Origin: Hyphomicrobiaceae bacterium
Lineage (GTDB): Bacteria > Pseudomonadota > Alphaproteobacteria > Rhizobiales > Aestuariivirgaceae
Direction of reading: 5' to 3'
DNA length: 35,433 nt
Assembly (NCBI GenBank): GCA_900298995.1
Contig: OMIC01000014.1
Location: forward strand, 1-35,433
The notes under the pieces were generated by a model that did no database searches, had not been told where the DNA came from, and worked only from the letters and a program-made list of their open reading frames with translations. This document shows positions 8,594 through 17,783 of this stretch, piece after piece. The position numbers were made by a program, and so were the translations under genes. How positions within the stretch are numbered: position 1 is the stretch's first letter; each line of letters starts with the position of its first letter.

Positions 8594-9982
8594 TCAGCCG
8601 TGTCCTTCCTTAACGAGATCGCCGGAGACCGCCTTGCGCTCCTTGAGGAAAACGGTCGGCTGCCGACGCGTCACGAAGCCGCGCGGCCGGAAGCGCATCA
8701 TGAGGACCATGGCGAGGCCCACGGCGAGCATGCGGAAGTGCACGGGGTCGGTACCTTCGGGCAGGTAATCCTGGAATATGGTCAACTCGCGGAAGAGTTC
8801 GAAGGAACCCATGATTGCGATGGCGGCGAAGACGATGCCGATCTGTGAGCCGAGCCCGCCCAGCACGACGATTGCCAGAATGATGGCGGATTCGATGAAC
8901 ACGAAACTCTCTGGCGATACAAAGCCCTGCCGGGTCGCAAAGAAACAACCTGCGAAACCGCCGAACATTGCGCCGATGGCAAAGGCCGTGAGCTTGGTGT
9001 TGGTGGTGTTGATGCCGAGTGATCTGCAGGCGATCTCATCCTCACGCAGCGCCTCCCATGCCCGACCGATGGGCAGCCGCCGCAGGCGGTTGGTGACGAA
9101 ATAGGTGACCAGCGCCAGGATGAGGATCACGTAGTACAGGAAGATGTAATAGTAGATGCGGTTGTGCTCGATGCCGAAGAAGTCGGCAAAGCCGCCGGGA
9201 CCCGCCGAAAAAGGAAGCCCGAAGAAAGTGGCCTTCGGGACCGTGATGCCCTGGGGGCCGTTGGTGAAGCTGAACCAGTTGATGAGGACGAGGCGGATGA
9301 TTTCGCCGAAGGCGAGCGTCACGATGGCGAGGTAGTCGCCGCGTAGTCGCAAGACGGGGAAGCCGAGGATGACGCCCCACAGCGCCGCAAGAAGCCCCGC
9401 CAGCGGCAATGTGATATAGAAGGCCCAAGGCAGCATGCCGTCGCCGAACCAGTACGGGAAGTAGATGGTGGAGAGAAGCGCATAGGCATAAGCACCGACG
9501 GCGTAGAAGGCGACGTAGCCGAGGTCGAGCAGGCCCGCGAGCCCCACCACGATGTTGAGGCCCCAGGCGAGCATGATGTAGGTGAGAATGTAGATGCTGA
9601 GGTCGATGGTGCGCCGGTCCCCGCCCGAGATGATGGGCAGCAGGATGGCGAAGGCGACAAGGACGGGAAACACCGAGGGTCCGATGCGGTCGGTGAGGCT
9701 GGCCTTTGCCGGTCCGGAAGACTTTGCCGCGGGCAGGGCGGCGGGCGGCCGGTTCCAGACGAAAAGATGCATCAACAGCCGGGCGGCGAGAATGATGCCG
9801 AGAATGATGAACACCGTGCCCCAGCGCGCCTCGAGCACTAGCGAGTACTGGGTGATGACGGATTTGTAGGACACGATGGGCACCATCAGCAGCATGCTGA
9901 CGATGGCGGTCCCGGCGAGGTCTTTCAGAATGGCCGGCCAGTCATAGGCCGTGCGGGCGGAGGCGGCGTCCTGGGCGGCCAT
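8594..9982 (-). CDS. livM: Branched-chain amino acid ABC transporter permease LivM
   Basis: This 462-residue inner-membrane permease has an N-terminal extension with two hydrophobic segments (about 20-75), the DUF3382-like region of long LivM proteins. The BPD_transp_2 core follows with [25 protein letters not shown], the conserved cytoplasmic loop [18 protein letters not shown] and the EAA-like loop [33 protein letters not shown]. The start used is the ATG two bases downstream of the livH stop; a longer open frame reaching into livH is a frame overlap and not the real N-terminus. With LivH it forms the translocation path. Confidence 0.93.
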   Translation of the reverse strand: MAAQDAASARTAYDWPAILKDLAGTAIVSMLLMVPIVSYKSVITQYSLVLEARWGTVFIILGIILAARLLMHLFVWNRPPAALPAAKSSGPAKASLTDRIGPSVFPVLVAFAILLPIISGGDRRTIDLSIYILTYIMLAWGLNIVVGLAGLLDLGYVAFYAVGAYAYALLSTIYFPYWFGDGMLPWAFYITLPLAGLLAALWGVILGFPVLRLRGDYLAIVTLAFGEIIRLVLINWFSFTNGPQGITVPKATFFGLPFSAGPGGFADFFGIEHNRIYYYIFLYYVILILALVTYFVTNRLRRLPIGRAWEALREDEIACRSLGINTTNTKLTAFAIGAMFGGFAGCFFATRQGFVSPESFVFIESAIILAIVVLGGLGSQIGIVFAAIAIMGSFELFRELTIFQDYLPEGTDPVHFRMLAVGLAMVLMMRFRPRGFVTRRQPTVFLKERKAVSGDLVKEGHG

Positions 9983-9984
9983 GG

Positions 9985-10920
<936 letters not shown>

Positions 10921-10971
10921 GCGCCCCCCTGTTGGATTGTCTGCGGCGCAATCTACCGTGCGTCCTTGGAT

Positions 10972-11039
10972 CCGTCATAGACAGAACGGGCAGGCAAGAC
11001 AAGCGCAGGCGGCTGGTTCGCCCTTGCAATCTATGACGG
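10972..11039. promoter_or_regulatory. Widely spaced 10-bp inverted repeat in the livH/padR divergent region
   Basis: CCGTCATAGA at 10972-10981 is repeated as its exact reverse complement TCTATGACGG at 11030-11039, with 48 bp between the arms. The spacing is near five helical turns centre to centre, which would suit two operator sites on one face of DNA or a looped complex. The site lies between the start codons of livH (minus) and padR (plus). Function is inferred from position and symmetry only. Confidence 0.45.
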
Positions 11040-11083
11040 TCCGATATATTCGGCCCCAGTCTATCGGACTGCAATATATCGAA
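11039..11083. promoter_or_regulatory. Nested inverted repeats upstream of padR, probable PadR operator
   Basis: Three overlapping dyads are visible. GTCCGATA (11039-11046) pairs with TATCGGAC (11062-11069); CGATATATT (11042-11050) pairs with AATATATCG (11073-11081); CAGTC (11057-11061) pairs with GACTG (11067-11071). The common half-site is TATCGRA, seen once on the minus strand and twice on the plus strand (11062-11068 and 11077-11083). The last copy ends 11 bp before the padR ATG, which has no clear Shine-Dalgarno. Autorepression of the padR-RND operon would explain the arrangement. Confidence 0.5.
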
Positions 11084-11094
11084 CCGTTATTGGG

Positions 11095-11631
11095 ATGAAT
11101 GTCAGAACACTGTGTCTTGGCGTGCTGACGGCTGGCGAAGCCTCGGGATACGCAATCAAGAAGGAGATCGAGGAGGGGTTGTTCAGCCACTTCATCGATG
11201 CCAGTTTCGGATCGATCTATCCGGCGCTAACTCAACTTGCAGGCGAGGGGTTGGTGACGGTGCGGGCCGAGGAGCAGTCCGGCAAGCCTGACAAGAAGGT
11301 CTACGCCATCACGCCGAAGGGTCAGGGTACGCTTGCGCAGGCCGTGTCAGTGTTGCCAGGCCGCGACAAGTACAAGTCGCAGTTCCTGTTCCAGATGCTG
11401 TTGCAGGAATATCTCACACCCCCTGTGATGCTCGCGGCGGTTGAGAAACAGCTTGCCGATCTCGAAGCCGACCATGCCCGTATCAGGGCGTGCGAGTGCG
11501 CCGAGCATCCGCATGCGGGGGCACGTTTCGTGGCGGATTACGGACAGGCGGTCCTGACGGCGGCGATCGCCGTGCTGAACGAAAAGAAGAGTGAATTGCT
11601 GCGGGCCCTGCGGCCTCAGGCAGCCGAATAG
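11095..11631 (+). CDS. PadR-family transcriptional regulator
   Basis: This is a 178-residue winged-helix regulator. The N-terminal domain reads LCLGVLTAGEASGYAIKKEIEEG..., then FGSIYPALTQLAGEGLVTVRAEE with the recognition helix and wing, then KKVYAITPKGQGTLAQAV, all standard for PadR. The C-terminal half is helical (Vir-like dimerisation domain) and contains an unusual CECAEHPHAG segment with two closely spaced Cys and two His. PadR proteins usually repress detoxification or efflux genes and are released by small aromatic or drug-like ligands. Here it directly precedes, and is probably co-transcribed with, an RND efflux system. The ligand is unknown. Confidence 0.9.
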   Translation: MNVRTLCLGVLTAGEASGYAIKKEIEEGLFSHFIDASFGSIYPALTQLAGEGLVTVRAEEQSGKPDKKVYAITPKGQGTLAQAVSVLPGRDKYKSQFLFQMLLQEYLTPPVMLAAVEKQLADLEADHARIRACECAEHPHAGARFVADYGQAVLTAAIAVLNEKKSELLRALRPQAAE

Positions 11632-11651
11632 AAGAATTAGGAACGAACGAC

Positions 11652-12797
11652 ATGATACGGCGGATAATCTACCTGCTCCTGGTAACCGTGGTGCTTGGCG
11701 GCCTTGCTGGCGCCATCGCGTTCTATGCCTTCGACTTCAAGCCGAAGATGCTGGCCACCGTGATCATGGGCGCGCCCCGCCCGCCTGAAACAGTCTCGGC
11801 TGAGGTGGCGCTGAGCGAGTCATGGCAGCCAACGATCGATGCCATCGGGACACTCACCGCTTCGCGCGGGATCGACGTCACGCCTCAGGTCGGTGGGATT
11901 GTCACCGAGATCAATTTCGACTCCGGACAGGACGTCAAGAAGGATGATCTCCTCGTCAAGCTCGACACCATGCGAGAGGAAGCCGACATTCATTCCATCG
12001 AGGCTGAACTCACCAACACGGAAACGGAACTCAAGCGCCGCGAAGGTCTTGCCGCGAAGGGCATCGTCGCTGTGACGGAGCTTGACGCTCTGAAGACGAA
12101 GAAGCGGGTATTCGAGGCAACGCTCGACCGCCGCCGTGCCGAGATTGCGCAAAAACATATCTATGCACCTTGGGATGGGCGTCTTGGTCTGAGGGACATC
12201 GCACTGGGCAGCTATCTTGCTCCGGGCCAAAAGATTGTCTGGCTTCAGGCCATTGATCCCATCTTTGTGGACTTCACCGTGACCGAAGCGGATTACGGCC
12301 GGCTCCATCTCGGCGAGAAGGTCACCGCGACCTTCAATGCCTTTCCCGGACAGGAGTTCTCCGGCAAGGTGGCGGTGACGGACGCGCAGGTCTCGGGCGA
12401 CAGCCGGATGATCACGGTGAGGGCGGAACTCGACAATCCCGAGAAGAAGCTCGTTCCTGGCATGTATGCTGATGTCGAGGTGGATGTCGGCGCTACGGAA
12501 TCGGTGGTCACGGTGCCTCTGACGGCCGTGACCTACTCGCTCTATGGCGACAATGTCTTCGTGGTGAACACCGTCAAGGCCAAGGACAAGGATGGCAAGG
12601 ACGTCGATGAGTTCGTCATCGAGCGCCGGTTCGTGAAGGCCGGGCCGGTGCGCGACGGCCGCGTTGCGATTGCCAGCGGCCTCAAGGCCGGCGATCAGGT
12701 TGTAACTGCAGGCCAGAACAAGATCGACCAGGGCAGCAAGGTGGTGATCGACAATTCGATCGCTCTCAAGCTGCAGGACACGAGCACCATCCAGTAA
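11652..12797 (+). CDS. RND efflux pump periplasmic adaptor (membrane fusion protein)
   Basis: This 381-residue protein has an N-terminal signal anchor (about residues 5-27). It shows the biotinyl-lipoyl-like half motifs around VTPQVGGIVTEINFDSGQDVKKDDLLVKLD and APWDGRLGLRDIALGSYLAPGQKI, with a short alpha-helical hairpin between them. A beta-barrel and membrane-proximal domain follow, with VPLTAVTYSLYGDNVFVV. This is the HlyD/AcrA-type adaptor that links the inner-membrane RND pump to an outer-membrane channel. It lies 20 bp after padR with an AGGA ribosome binding site and 12 bp before the pump gene. No outer-membrane TolC-like gene is in the window, so a channel encoded elsewhere must be used. 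Confidence 0.93.
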   Translation: MIRRIIYLLLVTVVLGGLAGAIAFYAFDFKPKMLATVIMGAPRPPETVSAEVALSESWQPTIDAIGTLTASRGIDVTPQVGGIVTEINFDSGQDVKKDDLLVKLDTMREEADIHSIEAELTNTETELKRREGLAAKGIVAVTELDALKTKKRVFEATLDRRRAEIAQKHIYAPWDGRLGLRDIALGSYLAPGQKIVWLQAIDPIFVDFTVTEADYGRLHLGEKVTATFNAFPGQEFSGKVAVTDAQVSGDSRMITVRAELDNPEKKLVPGMYADVEVDVGATESVVTVPLTAVTYSLYGDNVFVVNTVKAKDKDGKDVDEFVIERRFVKAGPVRDGRVAIASGLKAGDQVVTAGQNKIDQGSKVVIDNSIALKLQDTSTIQ

Positions 12798-12809
12798 GGA
12801 CGCCGCTTC

Positions 12810-15800
12810 ATGCATTTCACTGACATTTTCGTGCGGCGGCCCGTCCTGGCGACGGTGGTGAGCCTGCTCATCCTGCTGGCTGGTCTGCAGGCGGTATTCA
12901 AGCTCCCGATCCGCCAGTTTCCTGAGGTCTCGGACACCAAGATCGAGATCACCACGATCTACCCCGGAGCCAACGCCGACCAGATCAAGGGTTTCATCAC
13001 GACGCCGTTGCAGCAGGCAGTGGCCTCGACCGAGGGTGTGGACATCATCGAGTCCCGTTCATCGCAGAATGTTTCCACCATCACGCTGAAGCTGCGGCTC
13101 GATGCCAACGCCGATCGCGCCCTCGCCGATGTGCTCTCCAAGATCAACGAAGTGAAGGGACAGCTGCCCGAGGAGGCAAATGATCCGATCGTGAAGCGCA
13201 CCACTGGTGCGGGTTTTGCGCTCATGTATATCAGCTTCAAGTCCGAGCAGATGTCGGCGCCGCAAATCTCGGATTACCTCGACCGTGTGGTCAAGCCGAA
13301 GCTCCAGGCCATCAGTGGCGTGGCCTCCGCCGAGATCCTCGGTGGGTCCACCTTCGCCATGCGTGTCTGGCTCGACCCCGAGAAGATGGCATCGCTCGGC
13401 ATCACGCCGCTCGATGTGCGGCGGGCACTCATCGCCAACAACTTCACGACGGCGGCGGGTGAGGTGAAGGCCGAGTTCACCCAACAGAACATCAATGCCC
13501 AGACCTCGCTGGCGACCCCCGAGCAGTTTGAAAGCCTTGTGGTGTCCACCAAGGGCGATACGGTCATTCGATTGGGGCAGGTGGCCACGGTCGATCTTGG
13601 CCGCGAGAACTACAATTCGACCTCGGCCTTCGACGGGCTGAAGGCGGTGTTCATGGGTATCCAGACGACCCCTGACGCCAATCCGCTGACCGTGATTGCG
13701 CAGGTCCGCGATGCGATGCCCGACATCCAGCGCATGCTGCCGCCGGGTCTCGAAGCGAGGATTGCCTATGACGCCACGCTGTTCATCAATGCCTCGATCT
13801 GGGAGGTGGGCAAGACCCTGCTTGAAGCTGGGGCAATCGTCATTGTCGTCATCTTCCTGTTTCTCGGCAGCTTCCGCTCGACAATCATTCCGGTCGTCAC
13901 CATACCGCTCTCCCTCATCGGAGTGGCGCTCGTGCTGGTGGCGTTCGGCTATTCGATCAATCTGCTGACCCTGCTGGCACTGGTTCTCGCAATTGGCCTC
14001 GTGGTCGATGACGCCATCGTGGTGGTGGAAAACATTCATCGCCATATCGAGGAGGGCATGCGGCCGTTCGATGCCGCGCTGAAAGGCGCACGGGAAATCA
14101 CCGGTCCCGTCATTGCCATGACCATTACGCTGGCGCCGGTCTATACCCCCATCGGGTTCACGACGGGTCTGACTGGGGCGCTGTTCCGTGAATTCGCCTT
14201 CACGCTGGCTGGTGCCGTCATTGTCTCGGGGGTCATCGCACTCACGCTGTCGCCGATGATGACCTCGAAGATGCTGAAGCCGCATGGAAAGGTGTCGTGG
14301 TTCGCGCGGCTTGTTGACCGGGTGTTTGGTGGCTTGCAGCGCTTCTATCGACGCCGCCTCGACGGCACCATCCGTCAGCGCGCCGTTTTCGCCTGGATCG
14401 CGGTACTGATGATCGTGTTGTCGGGTATCCTTTACCAGGCGATCAATCGGCAGCTGGCGCCGTCCGAGGATCAGGGTGTGCTGTTCGCCTTCGTCAACGC
14501 GCCAGAGCATACCAACCTCGACTATCTGACGACCTACACGGACAAGCTGACCGAGACGATGCTTGCGGTCCCCGAGAAGAAGAACCTGTTCGCGGTGAGC
14601 GGCTTTCCCAACATCCATTCTGCCTTCATGGGTCTCATCCTGAAGCCGTGGGACGAACGCACACGGTCGGACCTTTCGGTGATGGCTGAACTCCAGCCGA
14701 AATTCAAATCCGTATCCGGGGTGAATGTCTTCGCGACGGCTCCGTCCGCTATTCCGGTCGGTGCGGGCGAATTGCCCGTCGAGTTTGTGCTGACCTATCC
14801 GGGGGATTATACGCGTCTGTCGGAGGTTCTGGACAAGCTCAAGGCCGAGGCCATGAAGAGCGGCCTGTTCATCTTCACCAACGCCGATCTGCGGTTCCAG
14901 ACACCCCAGGCCGAAGTTGTGGTGGACAAGGATCGCGCCAATCAACTGGGCGTCACCATGCAGGATGTGGGAGCGACGCTTGCCACGCTTCTGGGCGGCA
15001 ACAATGTCAACCGCTTCACAGTTGACGGCCGCAGCTATCAGGTGATCCCGCAGGTGCCGCGCGCCGAGCGCGAGAGCATCGAGCAGATCCTGCGCTTCCG
15101 CGTGCGTGCGGCAGACGGTGCCATGGTTCCGCTCTCAGCCTTCACGACCGTCAGCAAGACGGTGCAGCCCAATGGCCTCGCAACGTTCCAGCAACTCAAC
15201 TCCGCGATGTTGCAGGGCGTGCCCTTCCCGGGCCGAACGATCGGCGAGGGCATCAGCTTTCTGCGGCAGAAGGCTGATGAAATCATGCCCGCAGGCATGG
15301 CGTATGACTTCAAGGGCGAGAGCCGGCAATTCGTAAAGGAAGGAAATACGCTCGCCGTCACCTTCGCGGTTGCATTGCTGCTGATCTATCTCGTGCTGGC
15401 AGCGCAGTTCGAGAGTTTCCGTGATCCGTTCATCATTCTGATCGGTCTTCCTGCAACAGTCTTCGGCGCACTGTTCGTCCTGTTCGTGTTGGGTGAAGTC
15501 AATGGCGCGATGATGAACAACCCACCGGTCAATCTCGGATCAGGGACGATCAACATCTATACGCAGATCGGTCTTGTCACACTGATCGGGCTGATCGCCA
15601 AGCATGGCATCCTGATGGTGGAGTTTGCAAACAAGCTTCAGGAGACGAAGGGGTATGACAAGAACCAGGCGATCAAGGAAGCCGCCGCGGTCCGGTTGCG
15701 CCCAATCCTGATGACCACGGCTGCGATGGTGATCGGTGTCGTTCCACTGCTTCTGGCGAATGGTGCGGGCGCAAAGAGCCGTTTTGACATCGGCATCATC

Positions 15801-15980
15801 ATTGCCGCGGGCATGACCATTGGAACCCTGTTCACGCTGTTCATCACCCCGGCGATCTATTCTTACATCGCGCGAGACCGCCGGCACCTGCACGACCGGG
15901 AGCGTGCATCGGATGTACTGTCACCGCCGGTTCTGGTGGCAGCGAATGACGCGAGTCCCCTCGCCAAGGCTGCTGAGTAG
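12810..15980 (+). CDS. RND multidrug efflux transporter (AcrB/HAE1 type)
   Basis: This 1056-residue inner-membrane proton/drug antiporter has the usual repeat topology, with a first transmembrane helix, a large periplasmic loop, helices 2-7, a second loop and helices 8-12. The proton-relay residues are visible: Asp400-Asp401 in GLVVDDAIVVVEN (AcrB D407/D408) and Lys931 in LIAKHGILMVEFANK (AcrB K940). The RLRPILMTTAAMVIG motif of TM11 follows. It opens with FTDIFVRRPVLATVVSLLILLAGL, typical of the hydrophobe/amphiphile efflux family. It is the last gene of the padR-adaptor-pump operon. Substrates cannot be predicted. Confidence 0.95.
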   Translation: MHFTDIFVRRPVLATVVSLLILLAGLQAVFKLPIRQFPEVSDTKIEITTIYPGANADQIKGFITTPLQQAVASTEGVDIIESRSSQNVSTITLKLRLDANADRALADVLSKINEVKGQLPEEANDPIVKRTTGAGFALMYISFKSEQMSAPQISDYLDRVVKPKLQAISGVASAEILGGSTFAMRVWLDPEKMASLGITPLDVRRALIANNFTTAAGEVKAEFTQQNINAQTSLATPEQFESLVVSTKGDTVIRLGQVATVDLGRENYNSTSAFDGLKAVFMGIQTTPDANPLTVIAQVRDAMPDIQRMLPPGLEARIAYDATLFINASIWEVGKTLLEAGAIVIVVIFLFLGSFRSTIIPVVTIPLSLIGVALVLVAFGYSINLLTLLALVLAIGLVVDDAIVVVENIHRHIEEGMRPFDAALKGAREITGPVIAMTITLAPVYTPIGFTTGLTGALFREFAFTLAGAVIVSGVIALTLSPMMTSKMLKPHGKVSWFARLVDRVFGGLQRFYRRRLDGTIRQRAVFAWIAVLMIVLSGILYQAINRQLAPSEDQGVLFAFVNAPEHTNLDYLTTYTDKLTETMLAVPEKKNLFAVSGFPNIHSAFMGLILKPWDERTRSDLSVMAELQPKFKSVSGVNVFATAPSAIPVGAGELPVEFVLTYPGDYTRLSEVLDKLKAEAMKSGLFIFTNADLRFQTPQAEVVVDKDRANQLGVTMQDVGATLATLLGGNNVNRFTVDGRSYQVIPQVPRAERESIEQILRFRVRAADGAMVPLSAFTTVSKTVQPNGLATFQQLNSAMLQGVPFPGRTIGEGISFLRQKADEIMPAGMAYDFKGESRQFVKEGNTLAVTFAVALLLIYLVLAAQFESFRDPFIILIGLPATVFGALFVLFVLGEVNGAMMNNPPVNLGSGTINIYTQIGLVTLIGLIAKHGILMVEFANKLQETKGYDKNQAIKEAAAVRLRPILMTTAAMVIGVVPLLLANGAGAKSRFDIGIIIAAGMTIGTLFTLFITPAIYSYIARDRRHLHDRERASDVLSPPVLVAANDASPLAKAAE

Positions 15981-15988
15981 ATCTTCGA

Positions 15989-16026
15989 TGAATGGTGCAT
16001 CGCCCCTTGGGGCGATGCACCATTCA
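15989..16026. terminator. Perfect 18-bp inverted repeat between convergent genes, possible bidirectional terminator
   Basis: TGAATGGTGCATCGCCCC (15989-16006) is followed by TT and its exact reverse complement (16009-16026). It lies 8 bp after the RND pump stop and 12 bp before the stop of the convergent small secreted-protein gene. No T-run follows on either strand, so it is not a classic intrinsic terminator. A hairpin of this strength could still stall polymerase or protect 3' ends. Confidence 0.5.
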
Positions 16027-16037
16027 GCCTCTTGATA

Positions 16038-16394
16038 TCAGCCGCTGTATTCACACTCGAACACGAATTCGCGGAGCGAATAGCCGGTATTGGAGATCGT
16101 TGTATTAAAGGGCTGGTGTGCGAGTTTCCAAACCATTCCGAGGGGGCAGCCCTTGCTGTCGGACAACAATGCATTGATGGCTTGTGTGCAAGGCGCTTCG
16201 GATTTGACGTTTTCGTTGACGCGGATGAGTTTCCCGTCTGCGCCGGTATTCTCGATGTTGTAAACAGTTGACTCAGCTCTTGCTGGCATTGCAGTGCATC
16301 CGACGATGATGAGGTTGGTCATGTCCGCGCGACTGCTGCCAGACGAGATCAGCAGAGCGCTTGTCGCGATGCCGAGTGCTACGATCATTTTCAT
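16038..16394 (-). CDS. Small secreted four-cysteine protein of unknown function
   Basis: This 118-residue protein has a signal peptide (hydrophobic residues 4-16, likely cleavage after SSRA at 23). The mature domain of about 95 residues has exactly four cysteines, at 33, 69, 83 and 114, spaced so that two disulfides are likely in the periplasm. I do not recognise the family. The base composition is visibly less GC-rich than that of its neighbours, which may mean recent acquisition or weak selection. The gene is monocistronic: it has its own 117-bp upstream region with hairpins and ends against the palindrome following the RND pump. Confidence 0.72.
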   Translation of the reverse strand: MKMIVALGIATSALLISSGSSRADMTNLIIVGCTAMPARAESTVYNIENTGADGKLIRVNENVKSEAPCTQAINALLSDSKGCPLGMVWKLAHQPFNTTISNTGYSLREFVFECEYSG

Positions 16395-16420
16395 GATGGA
16401 ATTGTTCCCTAGTTATCCAA

Positions 16421-16462
16421 GATCACACATGAACATGTGTGATCTCCTCATAGAGGGATCAC
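16421..16462 (-). promoter_or_regulatory. Two mutually exclusive hairpins upstream of the small secreted-protein gene
   Basis: GATCACACATG (16421-16431), AA, CATGTGTGATC (16434-16444) form a perfect 11-bp stem. The GTGATC part (16439-16444) can instead pair with GATCAC at 16457-16462, extending through CCTC/GAGG with one bulged base. The two stems share six bases and cannot form together. The element lies 26 bp before the start codon of the secreted protein and 49 bp after the aminotransferase stop, so it may be a leader switch, an operator or a 3' end structure. Confidence 0.45.
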
Positions 16463-16463
16463 G

Positions 16464-16492
16464 GTTAAATTGATATGTTTATGAAAGAACAA
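16464..16492 (-). promoter_or_regulatory. Possible sigma-70-type promoter for the small secreted protein
   Basis: Read on the minus strand, TTGTTC (16492-16487) and TTTAAC (16469-16464) are separated by 17 bp in an AT-rich patch that stands out from the GC-rich surroundings. Transcription would start close to the hairpin pair at 16421-16462. The match to consensus is only partial. Confidence 0.3.
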
Positions 16493-16511
16493 CCCAAAAG
16501 AGAAGCGCTGA

Positions 16512-17723
16512 CTAGCTCAACTGCGTCGCAGCAGACTGAAATCTCGCTATAGCCTTTTCGATATCAGCCTCGCTGCACGCGAAGGATAGGCGGATCGACT
16601 CCGGGGCGCCGAAGGCGCTGCCGGGAACAGTCGCAAGGCCATGCGCGTCCAGCAGCCAGTCGCACAAGGCTTCCGTTGTATCAATGACATTGCTTCCTGC
16701 CTTGCGTCCCAGGAGGCCTGAAACATCGGGAAAGGCATAGAATGTTGCGGGAATGGGGCCGATCCGGACGCCCGGTATGGCCTGGAGGCCGGACAGAACC
16801 ATGTCGCGGCGGCGCTGGTAGGCCCGTCGCATGTCTTCGACGGCGTCGCGGGGGCCTTCGAGGGCTGCAATGGCGGCGCGCTGCACAAACTGGTTTGCGC
16901 CGGCCGAGATGGCGCTTTGCATGCGCGCCATCGCCTTGGCGATCGGGCCCGGTGCCGCGGCATAACCAAGACGCCAGCCGGTCATGGCAAAGCCCTTGGA
17001 AAAGCCATTTACGGTGATGGTACGCTCGCGCATGCCGGGCAGTGCGCCGATCGAGGCCATGCTGCCGTCGAAGATGATGTATTCGTAGATCTCGTCCGAC
17101 ATCACCATCAAGTGCGGGTGCCGGGTCACGATGCCAGCGATATCGGCGAGTTCTTCGCGGGTCCAGACGGCGCCAGTGGGGTTTGATGGTGAATTGACGA
17201 TGATGAGCTTGGTGCGCGGCGTGATGGCTTCGGCGATGCGCCGGGCAGGAACCTTGTAGTCATCGGCGATGCCCGCAGAGAGCACGACCGGGATGCCACC
17301 TGCAAAGCGCACGGTGATCTCGTAGGACACCCAGAAGGGGGCAAGCATGATGACTTCGTCGCCGGGTCCGATGATGGACAGGATGGCATTGGCAATGGCC
17401 TGTTTCGCGCCATTGGCGAGGCAGATGTCATCGGGACCGTAATCAAGTCCGTTCTCGGTCTTGAGTTTGCGGGACAGTGCGGCGCGGAGCTCCGGAATGC
17501 CCATGACGGGCGCATAGTGGGTGAGGCCCGCCTTCATGGCCGCCGTGGCCGCGGATTGAATGTTTTCGGGGGTGTCGAAATCGGGCTCGCCCAGCGTCAG
17601 GCTCACCACATCAGCGCCACCCGCCCGCAGGGCGCGCGCGCGTTGCGACATCCGTATGATCGGACCCTCATCGGCCGTCTGGCTGCGGGACACGAGAAGG
17701 GCAGAAGGGTCGAAGCTGGTCAT
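16512..17723 (-). CDS. Class I pyridoxal-phosphate aminotransferase (aspartate aminotransferase-like)
   Basis: This 403-residue fold-type I aminotransferase shows VNSPSNPTGAVW (176-187), the SDEIYEYIIFDG segment (209-220) and the PLP-binding lysine K243 in NGFSKGFAMTGWRLGYAAAP. The GxPDFxTP opening and the HYAPVMGIPELR segment match the type I gamma AspAT group common in alphaproteobacteria, which uses aspartate or other amino acids with 2-oxoglutarate. The exact substrate is uncertain, and arginine-pyruvate or aromatic acceptors are possible. It is divergent from the small lipoprotein gene with 60 bp between start codons, and no partner genes indicate a pathway. Confidence 0.9.
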   Translation of the reverse strand: MTSFDPSALLVSRSQTADEGPIIRMSQRARALRAGGADVVSLTLGEPDFDTPENIQSAATAAMKAGLTHYAPVMGIPELRAALSRKLKTENGLDYGPDDICLANGAKQAIANAILSIIGPGDEVIMLAPFWVSYEITVRFAGGIPVVLSAGIADDYKVPARRIAEAITPRTKLIIVNSPSNPTGAVWTREELADIAGIVTRHPHLMVMSDEIYEYIIFDGSMASIGALPGMRERTITVNGFSKGFAMTGWRLGYAAAPGPIAKAMARMQSAISAGANQFVQRAAIAALEGPRDAVEDMRRAYQRRRDMVLSGLQAIPGVRIGPIPATFYAFPDVSGLLGRKAGSNVIDTTEALCDWLLDAHGLATVPGSAFGAPESIRLSFACSEADIEKAIARFQSAATQLS

Positions 17724-17783
17724 GGCTGGTGTCTATACTCCGTCGTGCTTGCCCGGTCGAGACTTGGCGGGCATAAGGCCGAC

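Noticed and set aside
11024-11050. TTGCAA / TATATT as the padR promoter
   Set aside because: The spacer is only 15 bp; it is possible but too short to call with confidence, so only the operator repeats were listed.
13059-14945. Long open frame of 628 codons antisense to the RND pump gene
   Set aside because: It is His/Arg/Asp/Gly-rich with no domain, lies wholly within the convincing pump gene and is the usual antisense artefact of GC-rich codon bias.
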